64,000 bases of DNA from Populus alba (lineage: Eukaryota; Streptophyta; Magnoliopsida; Malpighiales; Salicaceae): the NCBI RefSeq assembly GCF_005239225.2, contig NC_133292.1, positions 4,684,985 through 4,748,984 on the forward strand. The letters are read 5' to 3'. This document shows positions 13,381-31,597 of this stretch, one piece after another. Every line of letters begins with the position of its first letter. Position 1 is the first letter of the stretch. The position numbers and the translations under genes were made by a program. The notes below the pieces were generated by a model that was given only the letters and a program-made list of their open reading frames with translations, was not told the DNA's origin and made no database searches.

Positions 13381-13580
13381 TGTGTTTGGTAGTGTGATAG
13401 TAGTTGTTTTTCAAATAATTTTTCGTGTCGAAATACATGTCAATGATGTTTTTTTATTTTTTAAAATTATTTTTGATATCAGCACATCAAAACAATCCAA
13501 AAAATATAAACCACACTTAATTTTAATAATTTTTTTTTTTAAATTTGGTGGCAATGCGGATTGCACCGCGTTCCCAAACA
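13381..13580. mobile_element. near-complete copy of family A element
   Basis: The left end TGTGTTTGGTAGTGTG and right end CGCGTTCCCAAACACT are inverted to one another. The centre is TTTTGATATCAGCACATCAA. The right arm differs from the other copies in being GC-richer. A chance frame runs across it but shows no protein-like composition. Confidence 0.6.
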
Positions 13581-14379
13581 CTGTCCCACACAACTCCCTT
13601 TTGTATTCCAGAATCATGCCACGCGTAAAGGTAGAGCCAAAATATGTTTTTGGCTATCATGGAAGCGACTCTGGGCCTGAATTTCTGCGTTGTTTCCCCT
13701 TCCCGGTACGTTTTGGAGCAATTGACGGTTCAAGAACACACGTGAAGCGTCAAGATTTTGAGCTACATTTTTATTGTCTACCAACAATAAAAAGAAAATT
13801 ACACTTATTTATTAAACATATTTAAACTTTTCTCTCTCTAATTTAAACAGAATAAATTAAAAATCTTATCTATATATCTTATATTTAAGTGAAATCAAAT
13901 AATATATCTTTGAGCATAGTAAATAATTCCTTGTTTAATTAACCAGGCTAGGCAACTAGAATTCATGTTAGTTCGGTAAAAATTCATTTTATGCATCTTC
14001 TAACCAACGAAAACCTACAATATGTTTGAGGTGTATAAACTATTAATTCCTTTTTTTAAAAAGGCAGTTTTTATTATTATCAGAAATATTTTTTTTCCTT
14101 ATCCAAATATCCTCATATTTTTTTAAATAATAAAATTAATTCTGTTTGGGATCTATGACTACCCTTTTTAATAAGTACGTTTCATAGAAATATAATTTAT
14201 ATTCTCAATTTTATAAAAATATAACATAATTAACTTAATTGCTATATCAATATTTTATTAGTGGTTATGAAAATGAATGTAACTTTCATTTATGACCCAA
14301 ATCTACGAGACATTTACATGTCCATAGCTTTAAAATTACAAAACAGAAAACAGCACTCATTTTTCATGCCAGAAAATAT

Positions 14380-14720
14380 ATTTTTTTTTAAAATGTTTTT
14401 AATTAAAAATATATTAAAAATTATATATATATATATTATTTAAAAATTATTTTTAATATTAACATATCAAAATATTTTAAAATATATAAAAAATTAATTT
14501 AATTTTTTTAACTTTTTTTAAAATATTTTGAAACTCAATTTCAAAACTTCTAGTATTTTTAGGATATTTGAAAGTGTAATATATTTTTTTTTTATTTTTT
14601 TAAATATATTAATTTTTTTATTTTAACCTTAACATATAAAATAATTAAAAAAAATACTAAAACAATTAATATAAATTAAAATAATTTTAAAATGTAATAA
14701 AAAAAAATTCAATCACAAGT
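14380..14720. repeat. one or two eroded copies of family A element upstream of the ceramidase gene
   Basis: A core ATTAACATATCAAAATATTT near 14458-14477 and a second AT-rich arm set at 14570-14720 resemble the family. Their ends could not be defined. Confidence 0.4.
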
Positions 14721-15035
14721 AACCCTTACATTTTTTCCAAAATTAGGTAAACGTGATAAAACCGGAACGCTCGATCTTTGCTTTGACTCCATTAATAAGA
14801 ATCGTAGGTGGGATATCTCTCTTCAAGACATCCACATGCCCCCTTTTTCACTCGAACAAGTTCACTTCTCAAATCCTGGTACACTCCTTGTCTTCTCCAA
14901 ATCTTGATGTCTTTTTTTTCCTGTTGTATTCTTACAATGTAAATGATTTGATCACGCTATATATCTTTCTTGTAGGGGAAATGACAAGAATGGATTGATC
15001 ATTTATTCTTCTAATCTTCTTGTTAGTGCTATAAG

Positions 15036-18000
15036 ATGGAGTGTTATCCTCTCTCGAATCTTTATCTTCAAAGACCAATTTGGTTCTTGATTTCTTTAGT
15101 ATTCTTGCTGCTGCTGCTGCTAAATGGTAGAGTAGTGTTATCTGATCCCAACTACTTAATTGGGCTTGGAAGCTATGACATCACTGGACCAGCTGCTGAT
15201 GTTAACATGATGGGTTATGCTAACACAGAACAGATTGCTTCTGGTATTCACTTCAGGTTGCGAGCTCGTTCTTTTATTGTGGCTCAGCCCCAAGGGAACC
15301 GTGTTGTGTTTGTTAATCTTGATGCTTGTATGGCCTCTCAACTTGTCACTATTAAAGTTATTGAGAGGTTGAAGGCAAGGTAGTTCTCATTTCTGCTTTT
15401 AAATTATGATCGTTTGAGCTATGTTTTGATGTTATTAAACTTAAAAGTTAGTGTCTTTTTGTTTATATTGCAGGTATGGTGACCTCTATACTGAAAAGAA
15501 TGTTGCTATTAGTGGCATTCATACTCATGCTGGTCCTGGGGGGTATCTTCAGTATGTTGTGTATATTGTGACATCTCTTGGATTTGTGCGTCAATCATTC
15601 GATGCGCTTGTTGATGGCATTGAGAAATGCATAATTCAAGCTCATGAAAATCTCCAACCCGGATCGATTTTTGTGAATAAGGGTGAGGGAACGTGTATGG
15701 TTTTTGTGGATTATGAATTTGCTAACGGGTGAAAACAAACTGTCATTTAAAATGCCAGAAAAGCTCTTGCTCGGCTTTTGGCTTTTGGCTTTTGACTTTT
15801 GCTAATGGGTGATTTGTGTAATGCCCTTTGTTTTACGTAGAATGTATCACCCGGTAGTTGTACAAGTTTCCATTTTGGTGTTGGAAATTTATTGTTTAGA
15901 TGCTTATTTCTATCTCAATGGTCGTCTTTCATAGAGACTGTTTTTGGGAACGATCTAACAAATCTTTGACTTTCAATTTTTTGTCATTCTGGTAAAATGA
16001 CAACCTTCTGTATTCGAAGAGCTTATTCTTCATCTGATGCCATTTTAGCCTGTGCTAAACTCTTAATCAATAACTGGATTGAACCTGGATCCCTCTACTT
16101 CTTGTTTTCTCTGTAGTTGTACCATGTGCTATGTTGCACCCATGATTGTATGGTCTCTTCGCAAAAGCTGTTATTGCATCCTTTCATTTTTTTGGCAAGG
16201 GCCATGGCGGTGGTCATATTGCTGAATATAATCTTAGAGAGGTTTTGTCTTCTTACTTACAGGAGAGATCTTAGATGCCGGTGTAAATCGCAGCCCCAGT
16301 GCATATCTTAATAATCCTGCTGAAGAGCGCAGCAAATACAAGTATGATGTTGACAAAGAAATGACCCTTTTGAAGTTTGTAGACGCTAAGTGGGGTCCAG
16401 TAGGTAGCTTCAATTGGTTTGCAACCCATGGAACTTCTATGAGTCGCACGAACTCGTTGATAAGTGGGGATAACAAGGGGGCAGCAGCACGATTTATGGA
16501 AGACTGGTTTCGGCACAGTGGTATTGGAAACTTGTATTCTGACGAAGGTGTAGCTGATGGAATCCCTCGAAGAGTCTCGAATATTATCCCAGGCTTGCAT
16601 GATAATCGTAAGTTTCTCTTCTTCTTTTTTGTTTGAAGTCAAGGTAGAGTAATTTATGAAAAAAAAACTAACAACCTATTTGGTTTATGGCTTCAGACAA
16701 GCACTTTATTTTACCTGCTAGAGTTTTTGGTCTTCAAATAAACAGGTCCACAATTCTCTTCCATGTGGGTTTAACTCAACATCTTCAGCACAAGCCCGTG
16801 TCTTGACTCTAGACACTGCAAAAATGTGTGAGGCTTATGGACTTTAGAATTGAATAGTTCAGTGTAATCATATTATCTTTAAGGGCTACAAAAATCAGAT
16901 TAAAATGTACAATGAAACAAATATAATTGATGGAAAACATTATACCATAGCAGTTTATTAAATTCTGGCACTAATGTGGCTCTTATTTTCCTCCTTATTT
17001 AGGAAAAACATTAATAATAACATTTTGGGCTTCCAGTCAGTTAATTAACCTTATCACCAGCTCAGTGCTTGCTGGAGGTCTGAATTTCTGCCTTATTATC
17101 AGGTGAAGATGATATTGAAAATAAATCAAAATAAGTGATAACAGTGGATCACTTGAAGTATTTCAAATACTTATAAATATAGAATATGCAAGTTGGATCT
17201 GGTACCTTATAACCAGATCCAGCATGCTGTCAAGTTGCACAGTCACAACAGGGAATATGAAGGACCTGAGAACTGAAGCATGGCACCAAATGTTCTACCT
17301 TTGTTCCCCAGGTTGGAATAATAGAACAAGGATAAATAGCTTCTTCCATTTACTTTTGATGGTGTATTGCAGACCATAAGCTACTGGAGCTTGCAGCATC
17401 CTTCCAGTCTCCTCCTGGCCGACCTGCAACAAAGATTCTTAGTGTTGCAAGGCGTGTCAGGGGTGCTCTCAGGCAGGCTGACAAACCTGGATTTGTGTCT
17501 GCATTTTGCCAATCAAACTGTGGTGACGTTAGCCCCAATGTGCTAGGAGCTTTCTGTACAGACACTGGACTACCTTGTGATTTCAATCACAGTACCTGTG
17601 GTGGGAAGAATGAGTTGTGCTATGGCCAAGGGCCAGGGTACTGAATCTTGTGCTATCCAATGCTTTTTATAATAAAATGCATAATTTTTTAGCTGTTGGA
17701 ATGCTAATGCTAATTCGTGTTTTGAACCTAACCTGGCAGTTACCCTGATGAATTTGAAAGTACCCGTATCATTGGAGAGAGGCAACTAAAAAAAGCTGTG
17801 GATCTTTTCAACACAGCATCAGAGAAATTAATTGGAAAGGTCGATTATCGCCACTCTTTTGTAGACTTCTCCCAGCTGGAAGTGACACTTCCCAAACAGG
17901 GAGGAGGTTCTGAGGTAGTAAAAACATGTCCTGCTGCAATGGGTTTTGGATTTGCTGCTGGAACAACAGATGGACCTGGAGCTTTTGATTTCAAGCAAGG

Positions 18001-21000
18001 AGATGACGAGGTGACCTATGGTTGCAATATTTATGTCTTAAATTATCGTATTCTGTCATGATATTCAGAGACTGCCTTTTTCTCCTGATTGTTGTCTGTT
18101 GTCATGTTTTATCAGGGAAATGCCTTCTGGAGACTGGTGCGCAACTTATTAAAAACACCAGGAAAGGAACAAGTTGATTGCCAGCATCCAAAGCCCATCT
18201 TGCTTGATACTGGTGAAATGAAGAAACCATATGATTGGGCGGTGAGTTACTTGTTTGTACATCTTATGCTAGTAGAATTTGGTTGTTTACAAAAGTTTCT
18301 AAGCAAGTTGACACTCCTAAAGTTCATCATTAAAAACTCAAGTAACTTAATATCCGGATCAGGTAATAGTATTGATTAACAGTAACTAGCTTCAGTTCTA
18401 GTCCTAATTTATTTCTTACATTTTCTTTTTGGAATTAAATGGCCGCCTGTTAATTTATGTGCATAGCTGTAGATTGAGTGTTCAAATCCTGTCTTTCTCA
18501 CATCAAACAACTTAAAACTGGGATTGGGTAAAGTTAACTGTATGGCCCGTCAATTAGCAATAATGTAATGGGTAGAGTTTCCTTGATTCTGAACACATAA
18601 CTGCAACTCCTTCCATCATATATTCATCATTCCTTCTTTTTTTTTTTTCACGATTTGAAGTTTTCTAAAGGTGTCTTCTGGTATGGCATGCCTGCCTCTT
18701 TTATCTGTACTATTTTTCTACTTCTAGGAATGCTAATGTATGTACGCTGTGAAAGAGTAAAAAATATATTTTTTTTATCTTGTGTTTGGTATTCCTATTA
18801 GTGAAACTATTATCATGCAGATGATTTTTGGAACCACTGTTGCTTTACTACTGACCAACCTTTTCTTTCATGGATCATGCAGCCCTCTATCCTTCCAATC
18901 CAGATTCTCCGTGTAGGGCAGCTAGTCATCCTCAGTGTACCTGGAGGTACCTTTCATTGCTTCTTTCCTTTATTTTCCTGTAAGGTAAATGCTTTCATTA
19001 GCAGTATCATGTTTTATGATCAAACTAAGCTCTGAAGTTGAATTGATGAGAAACTACTGATATTTTATAGCCATAGATTATAGAACATGCTAAGATCATA
19101 CCTTTTGTCTTTTACCAAATGATGGTGATGAGCACACTGCTAAGGTTGTTACTCAGGCTGGGATGGAGGATGTGCTGTCAACCTGAGTACTGTCCAACTT
19201 TTTGTCATTAAATAGTCTGGTCCGGCTCAAATGAACTTATTTGTGTAAATGGACATGTTGCATGGTGGGTTGAACTTCCATTATGCAAAAAATACCCCTG
19301 GAATATACATAACTAAATTTTGCTTCAGGCTAGTCCAGCTTCATATTGTGTCGGGACCAGCGCCAAAGCAGGCAAACTTCATACTGCATTCCCTGCCAAA
19401 TCTCTTGTTCCCCACTTTCATTGCATTTCAATCACTGTACCTTTTGTTCCGAAGAAAACTATTGTGGCATTAAACATGCTAGGAGTCCTTCTTTCTTTGT
19501 TTTGATTTGGAGTGCTATTTAACTGGTTGATGGTAACTTTTTGTTGAATTTACTTTCCAAGCACCTTTGTGCATTGTTTCCTTGATTAAATGCTTGAACC
19601 TATGATTTTATGAGCTCAAGAATTTTCTTCTTGATTATTTCAAACAGAATTTACAACCATGGCTGGGAGGCGTCTTAGAGATGCTGTCAAGACAGTGCTC
19701 ATGAGTGGTGGGAATAAAAAATTTAACAGTAATGTTCACGTTGTTATAGCAGGATTGACTAACACCTATTCACAGTACGTGACCACCATTGAAGAGTATG
19801 AAATGCAGAGATATGAGGTAAGTGAATAGTTTAATGACAGATGCATGAATAATTTAATCACACAGTACTTGAATAGTTTTCTTTCTTAGGAAAAAGTTCA
19901 CTGTGATATGTAGTTTTGGCGTTACGAGAACTATATACTAGCCAGCTTGACACGCTAGGGCAGTTGGTTCATTAGCAAAAATAGGTCGCCATCTGGTTCT
20001 AAATTGGAAGCTGTCCGAGGCTTTCAAGCATCATCCTTATGATTGGAGTTGAATGATCTCAGTACCCATTATTCCATACCATATCACTATGAATTATCAA
20101 GGGAAACCTGCAAGATTAAATCGACAGTCATGGGCTTTGTTTTAGGAATTTTGTGATGTTTTATTTTTTACCTTTATAATCGCTTGTTCATGATATGAAT
20201 CTTTATTGGTTTACCTCCTACTTTTTATGAAGAGAATGAATCTTATTAACGAAGGATCAGAAAAAAAGGGGTTTGAATCTCCTGCGGGAATGATTTTGAA
20301 TGTGGTCAATATCATGAAGAATAAAGAGATACAGTCTTTACCCAAATGAAAATAGATGTTCTCACAAGGAAGCCATCGAAGGCTTTCCATCCTTGCATTT
20401 ATCTGTATAATTTTCTATTGTGCTTTACAATTCCTAATTTCTTGTTTTTAGTAAACAAATAAAGAACATTTATTTAGATAATGACTTCTAAACGATATTG
20501 TTCTCAGGGTGCCTCCACGCTCTTTGGGCCACACACTCTCAGTGCCTACATTCAGGAGTTCAAGAAGCTTGCAGCTGCTCTTACCAGTGGCCAGTCAGTC
20601 GAGCCCGGTCCGCAACCCCCTGATCTTCTGGAAAAACAAATAAGCTTACTTACACCAGTTGTAATGGATGCAACCCCACCTGGTGTCCATTTCGGTGATT
20701 GCAGCTCCGATGTACCCCTGAACTCCACTTTCAAAAGAGGAGATACAGTCAAAGTAGTTTTCTGGTCAGCTTGCCCAAGGAATGACCTGATGACAGAAGG
20801 CACCTTTTCCCTTGTGGAGATCCTCCAAGGAAAGGACACCTGGTTCCCAGCATATGACGATGATGATTTCTGCCTTCGCTTCAAGTGGTCGAGACCTTCA
20901 AAACTGAGCACTCGTAGTCATGCAACCATGGAATGGAGGATCCCGCAGTCTGCCAATCCCGGTGTCTATAGAATAAGACATTTTGGAGCTGCAAAGAGCC

Positions 21001-21056
21001 TTCTAGGCTCTATTCGCCATTTCACCGGTTCATCAAGTGCTTTTGTGGTGACATGA
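15036..21056 (+). CDS. NCER: neutral ceramidase
   Basis: Nine exons join in phase (15036-15379, 15474-15682, 16263-16607, 17373-17637, 17740-18010, 18116-18241, 18883-18946, 19648-19817, 20508-21056) to give 780 residues, the usual size for plant neutral ceramidases. The enzyme hydrolyses the amide bond of ceramide, releasing sphingosine and a fatty acid. An N-terminal hydrophobic stretch (about residues 14-35) is a signal peptide or anchor, so secretory-pathway or surface location is expected. The zinc-site signature GIHTHAGPGGY lies at 129-139. The CGDVSPN motif puts the nucleophilic serine at 353, matching the family. Exon 9 encodes most of the C-terminal Ig-like domain. No frameshift or missing motif was seen. 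The ATG at 15036 is directly followed by the signal peptide. Confidence 0.95.
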
Positions 21057-21881
21057 AAACATACCGTGCATGTACATTTACGTACTTTACTTGCGTGCTT
21101 GTATCCTCTGTTTTACGTATAATACTTGCACGACAGATAGCTAGCATGTGCAGCTCCTGCTGAGCTTTTGAATTCCTGTGGTCATCTTGTTTAATTCAGC
21201 CGGTTTTTGTAATGCCCGGAGAAAAAGGCATGGTTTACTGTTAATCCTTTTTTAAGCTGGTGACCAGGTAAATTTATTATTTTGTTCATGCTTCAATCAC
21301 CACTCATCCTATGGCTTCAAATAAATAAGTAAATAAAAATAACCATGGATCGAATTAAAATATTTTAACTTGAAAATGTGACTATTAAAACTAAAATTAT
21401 GGTAGTTTTTTTGTTGTTATTTTGGAATAAAAAATCCACTTCAAAATTCTCTCTAAAATGGATTTATTTATGTCTTTTTTATATAAATAGAAACTAGAGG
21501 GAAAAGAAATCGTTGTATATTTGTTATTATTGAGTGCAGGTCGTTCATCAAATATGAATAAACCATTTATCAGTAACTTACGATGTAGGAGACAAGTCGT
21601 TCCATGAGATGAAAGCCTTGACAGATCTTTGCACTAACCGACACGTCGTTTCGTAATTTCCGTTTTGAATCTCGGAAAGTAGAGTGAAAAAGGAGAACCC
21701 AAAGGAGCCACTGTGTTGAGTTACATAAACCCTTTTACCAGAGTGAAGAATCAGTCATCCCTAGTAATTAGATTTCTTCTAATTTTCCAATCTCAGCTGC
21801 TGTGCAGGAAGGCTCCAATCTCTCTCTCTAGTTTTACACTACAGGAATTGAGAAAGCAAAAGGAAGAATCGAGGAGGAGAA
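21057..21881 (+). other. ceramidase 3' region and ENO3 promoter/leader
   Basis: A short spacer between two co-oriented genes. The first part is 3' untranslated sequence of the ceramidase gene. The part after about 21600 should be the leader of the enolase-like gene, with a CT-rich patch (TCTCTCTCT near 21821) just upstream. No other gene is seen. Confidence 0.5.
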
Positions 21882-27349
<5,468 letters not shown>

Positions 27350-28482
27350 TCAGACCTTCAATTTTTTCCATCCTCCCGTCCTTTATAATCTAAGTTTGAG
27401 GCTTCAAAAGTAAAACTCCCTTTGTATTGAGCAAGTGGCATTCTGGAGCAATGTTGTAAGTCTTTCTTTTGGCTTCGTGTGAGTGTGCCCCCACCCTGTT
27501 TTTTTGGAGAACATGAAGGTGCTTTCAGAAAACATAGAGTCAGCAAAAGTTTTGTTACAGACCTTGGTTTTAGGTAACTGTAAACAGAAAATCCGTTCCT
27601 GATCCGTATTGCAAAATCCCTTTATCTTTTTAGTTCTTTAGCTACTGTTTGTGTGTTACGGATTATGCAAATCTTAAAGCTTTTCAATCCTTCTACTTGT
27701 TCCAGTTCATTTCCTACCATTGGTAACCTAAATGGCTTTTGTGGCTAGCATGTCCTCATGTGCGTTTCCATTACCTTTTGTTAGATGAAATGTTTTGATC
27801 CGATACCAGTAGCCAGGAAATTTATGGTTGGCACTCAAAAGTTTGGAAAAAAATTGTGTTGGCTTCTTTATGATGTTTTGAGTACGATATGGTGGCATGC
27901 TGCTAAAAACTCGATATCATCTGAAAGAAAGAAACTAATGGATCATTGTTAGGAGGGAAACATCCCCTATTGCATTTAACATGTGAACCGAAACGACACC
28001 GGAACCTTTTATTTATTTATTTTATTATTATTGATTGATTGCCATTTCAGTGAGAATATATAAACTTGCTTGCTCTATGAAGTGAAAGACGATGTGCGTT
28101 TTGTTAAATACAGTACTTGCTTTGATGGACCAATTGACACCTTACTACCGATTGCTTACCAAATTGTTTGCTAGATTTTTTATTTTATGATCCTTAAACC
28201 TCTAATTCTTTGGCTTTGTACACTCCACGCGTCTGAAAAAGACAGACTTTCAATCTTATAATGGTCAGGGAACGAGGAAATGTTGAATCTTAAGATCCAA
28301 CAAATATCAACTGAACCGCTAATGAGATCCTCGAAGAAGTGCCAGAGCCAGCTTCTCAGCCCATCCACTTGCCTTTTTATTTTTGTGAGTTAGGGGGGGA
28401 CTGATATCATAGTTGTTAGACCAGCTTGGTATTTTCTCAGGTAACTTCCATGTTGTTTGGTCAATTTGCGGGTCAATTTGCT

Positions 28483-28531
<49 letters not shown>

Positions 28532-29382
28532 CAGAGAGAGAGAGAGAGAGAGAGAGAGCAAATTTCGGGATCACCATACATCTTACAAATCAACTACCAG
28601 CTCCACCCTGAAGCAATGCTGAAAAGGGAGAACACTCTCTCAAGTCTCGCCCCTTGACACCAGCCCTGGGTGGACAAAAATACACAAAACGACAATATAA
28701 CAACCCGTTACTCATCTCATTGCGAGACCAGAGAAAACATTTTTCGAACGGATGCAGGAGCATTTTTATTTTTTAGGAAATTAAACATTATCTTTAATAT
28801 TTCTTTCTTATTTGATTTATGAATACTTATATTAACTCTAGTTCAAGAAATCAAATATTATCCTTGGGGTTTTTTTTTCAAAATTTTCCGTACCTGGATA
28901 TCCTAAATAATCTCTCATAATTTTTATTAAATATCAAAATATTAAAGTCTACTAATACAAGCTAGACTAATCTTTAGAAAGGAAAAATATTATTATAAAT
29001 ATTTATAGTTGGTTTAGGGATTTCTAAACCAAATAAAAAAAATAAAATTATTAAGAGCTATATCTAATTTTATAAAATTACTAAATACAATATTTAATTC
29101 CTAAAAAATCTCCCGCGTCACTAGCTTTTTCAGCCAACCAAACATAACAGAAAAGGAAACCTTTCTCCAACTTTGACTCCTCAAAAACGTAAAAGCCTCC
29201 TTACAATCAATCTTCAACCCCTATATTTAAGAGAATTCAGGTAAGCCTGATAATAAATCTTCTCTCTTGATTTACAAAAACCATTCCCACTTTCTCTCCA
29301 ACCAAACACAATTTTCGTTTCTCTATCACGTTACCCCTCCTCTAGCTAGATCTTCAGTCTCCCTTTTCTCTGTATTTTCTCC
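27350..29382. other. ENO3 3' region and intergenic spacer
   Basis: 3' untranslated sequence of ENO3 occupies the first few hundred bases. The rest shows no coding exon. It contains the compound microsatellite at 28484-28558. The last 200 bases are CT-rich, as expected of the transporter gene's leader. Confidence 0.6.
28484..28558. repeat. compound (TA)n-(AG)n microsatellite
   Basis: About 23 TA units (28484-28530) are followed after a short ACA join by about 13 AG units. Frames reading through it as alternating Tyr-Ile or Arg-Glu are artefacts. Confidence 0.95.
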
Positions 29383-29432
29383 ATGTTTATTTCGTTCAAA
29401 CCATGAACGAGGTCCATGAGAAACAAAAATAG
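29383..29432 (+). promoter_or_regulatory. two overlapping upstream ORFs in the transporter leader
   Basis: An ATG at 29383 encodes MFISFKP and stops at 29404-29406. A second ATG at 29403 overlaps that stop as ATGA and encodes MNEVHEKQK, ending at 29432, 72 bases before the main start. If the leader is unspliced here, both would be met by scanning ribosomes first and could lower translation of the main frame. Confidence 0.45.
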
Positions 29433-29504
29433 ATAGCCCAGCTCGTTTTTTCAGAGTTTTTCCTCCTGCCCTTTTATCAAATTCAAAGAAATAACCCCCA
29501 AACA

Positions 29505-31597
29505 ATGAGTCGTTTATTTAGCCTCGGGCTGATTGCATCATGGTACTCCTCAAATATAGGAGTTTTGCTATTAAACAAATATTTGCTTAGTAACTATGGA
29601 TTCAAGTACCCCATATTTCTCACTCTGTGTCATATGATGGCATGTTCATTGTTTAGTTATATTGCAATTTCATGGCTCAAGATTGTGCCTTTGCAGACCA
29701 TGAGGTCAAAAACACAGTTTTTGAAGATCTCTGCTCTTGGGATCATATTTTGCTCCTCTGTGGTGGCTGGAAATATATCTCTTCGATATCTTCCAGTATC
29801 GTTTAATCAGGCTATTGGGGCCACCACCCCATTTTTCACTGCAATGTTTGCATATTTGATTACACTTAGAAGGGAAGGTTGGCTTACTTATGTTTCTCTC
29901 GTTCCTGTTGTTGCTGGTTGTGTCATTGCTAGTGGGGTGAGAACTTTTTTCTTCTTTCTTATATTTTTGTTGTTTTGGTGTATGGTCGCTCGGAATGGAT
30001 CCGGAGGATCCATATAGCCGATCCCAACAAGCTTGGGATTGAGGCTTGGTTGTTTTTGTTGTTGTATATTTTTATTTTTTGCTCATACAGTTGGTTCTCT
30101 TGTTAATAATTTTGCCCAACCTGTTGCTTAAAGATAGCCGTTTGAATGTTTTTGGTAAAACTTCTTAAGTGTCGTTGTCATTGAGATCATTGTTGGTTAT
30201 TGAAAATTGTTGGATTCTTACAATGGAAAGAACAAGTTGGTGGCATTACATGTTGCAACTAGTTTAATTCAATCTCTTGCAGAGGTTCTATACCGCGTCT
30301 GAACTTGACAGTCACTGTTTATGATGCTTCTCTTTAGGTGTTAATCTTTAGCTGTAATGCTACTGGAACAGGTTTTCGAGGAACCTCTTTGATTGGTTTA
30401 GATAATTCTTTGATGTGTCAATTCTCTATTTTTCCTTTGCTGATGGAAAAATCATTAACAGATTCCATCTCATTTGTTTTTCTCATTACTTGACTGCAGG
30501 GGGAGCCGAGTTTTAATCTTTTCGGGTTCTTAATGTGTATCGGTGCTACGGCGGCACGTGCACTCAAGACTGTGGTTCAAGGGATTTTGCTATCTTCTGA
30601 AGGGTAATGAATGCCTCTGCATTTTTGCAACTCAAAACTTGAACCTGCTCTGTATGTTGTTGTTCTAATATCGGTTTGAATGGACAAGATTTGATAATCT
30701 CACTGTGTTACCAGGGAAAGACTCCATTCTATGAACCTCTTGATGTATATGGCTCCGGTAGCCGTTGCAGTCCTTGTTCCTGCAGCTTATTTTATGGAGG
30801 GAGATGCGGTTGGAATCACAATTTCCCTGGCAAGGGATGATAAGAAATTCATATTCTATCTGATCTTCAATTCTTCTCTAGCATATCTTGTGAATTTGAC
30901 CAACTTCTTGGTCACTAAACATACCAGTGCTTTGACGCTCCAGGTATCTTCGGCGACTCTTCCTTGCCTGCCGTCTTAATAATGTTCTACTTTTTAAAAG
31001 GTGGCATCTGACTTCTGATATAACCATTCCTTTACTCTATCCATCTACATTCTTTCAAAAACTTGTAATTGCGATATCCATCATCTAGCATATTATCAAA
31101 TTGAGACCCTCGTGTGCAGTAGGGTTTGCTCCTAATGAACCATGACCATTTAGGACTGTTCAAGCTAGGTCTCATTTTGAAATGGCCTCTGTAAAATCAG
31201 CAGTTGCACTGCATAAATTATCTCAAGTTTTAACCTGGCGGACTGTAAATATCCAGCCATTGTGGTGCTCCTCACTAGTCACCACACATCAATGACCCTT
31301 TTCAATATTAAAGCTTTGCTTGTCATGTACATTGAAGAATCAATCTTTTTCCTTGGTGGAGTTTGGTGCATTAGTTGTGATTTTATTTTCGTTATTCAGG
31401 ATAATCTCTAAATTCAGATTAAGATTCATGAGCTGTCCTTCTAGGTCCTGGGAAATGCAAAGGGAGCTGTTGCAGTGGTTATTTCAATTTTGATATTCCG
31501 GAATCCTGTTTCAGTGACTGGGATCTTTGGATACAGCATCACTGTGGCTGGGGTTGTTCTCTACAATGAAGCCAAGAAAAGGAGCAGGAACGATTGA
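29505..31597 (+). CDS. nucleotide-sugar / sugar-phosphate transporter, triose-phosphate translocator family
   Basis: Four exons (29505-29936, 30500-30603, 30715-30943, 31445-31597) join to 305 residues. The protein is almost entirely hydrophobic, with about ten membrane segments and no cleaved transit peptide, so it belongs to the endomembrane rather than plastid branch. Family signatures include [14 protein letters not shown] near the N-terminus, [20 protein letters not shown] at about 90-110, the [20 protein letters not shown] segment and a basic KKRSRND tail. Such proteins exchange nucleotide sugars for a nucleoside monophosphate across Golgi membranes. The closest Arabidopsis group I recall includes At3g11320, At5g05820, At5g04160 and At3g10290 (UDP-arabinofuranose transporters), but substrate cannot be read from sequence. 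It converges tail-to-tail with PCNA. Intron 1 holds a SINE tail. Confidence 0.9.
29975..30067 (+). mobile_element. 5'-truncated Au-type SINE 3' end in intron 1 of the transporter gene
   Basis: GGAGGATCCATATAGCCGAT, then CCCAACAAGCTTGGGATTGAGG, then TTGTT repeats match the conserved 3' end of plant Au-family SINEs. The tRNA-derived A and B boxes are not present, so only the tail was inserted or survives. Confidence 0.7.

Larger units (their letters stand above)
6301..15035. other. 8.7-kb gene-free, AT-rich block rich in short transposon remnants
   Basis: Only short chance frames occur, and none shows splice-linked coding potential. The block holds several copies of one short dispersed element and a head-to-tail pair of hAT-like elements, each listed separately, with A/T homopolymers and AT microsatellites between them. 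The last few hundred bases should include the ceramidase promoter and leader. No clear TATA position was assigned. Confidence 0.7.

Noticed and set aside
13382..13825. 147-residue plus-strand frame
   Set aside because: It runs through a family A transposon copy and A/T homopolymers, with no domain or splice support.
14753..14998. 81-residue plus-strand frame before the ceramidase start
   Set aside because: It lacks protein features and most likely lies in the promoter or leader.
28390..28622. Frames with long Tyr-Ile and Arg-Glu repeats
   Set aside because: They are translations of the TA/AG microsatellite.
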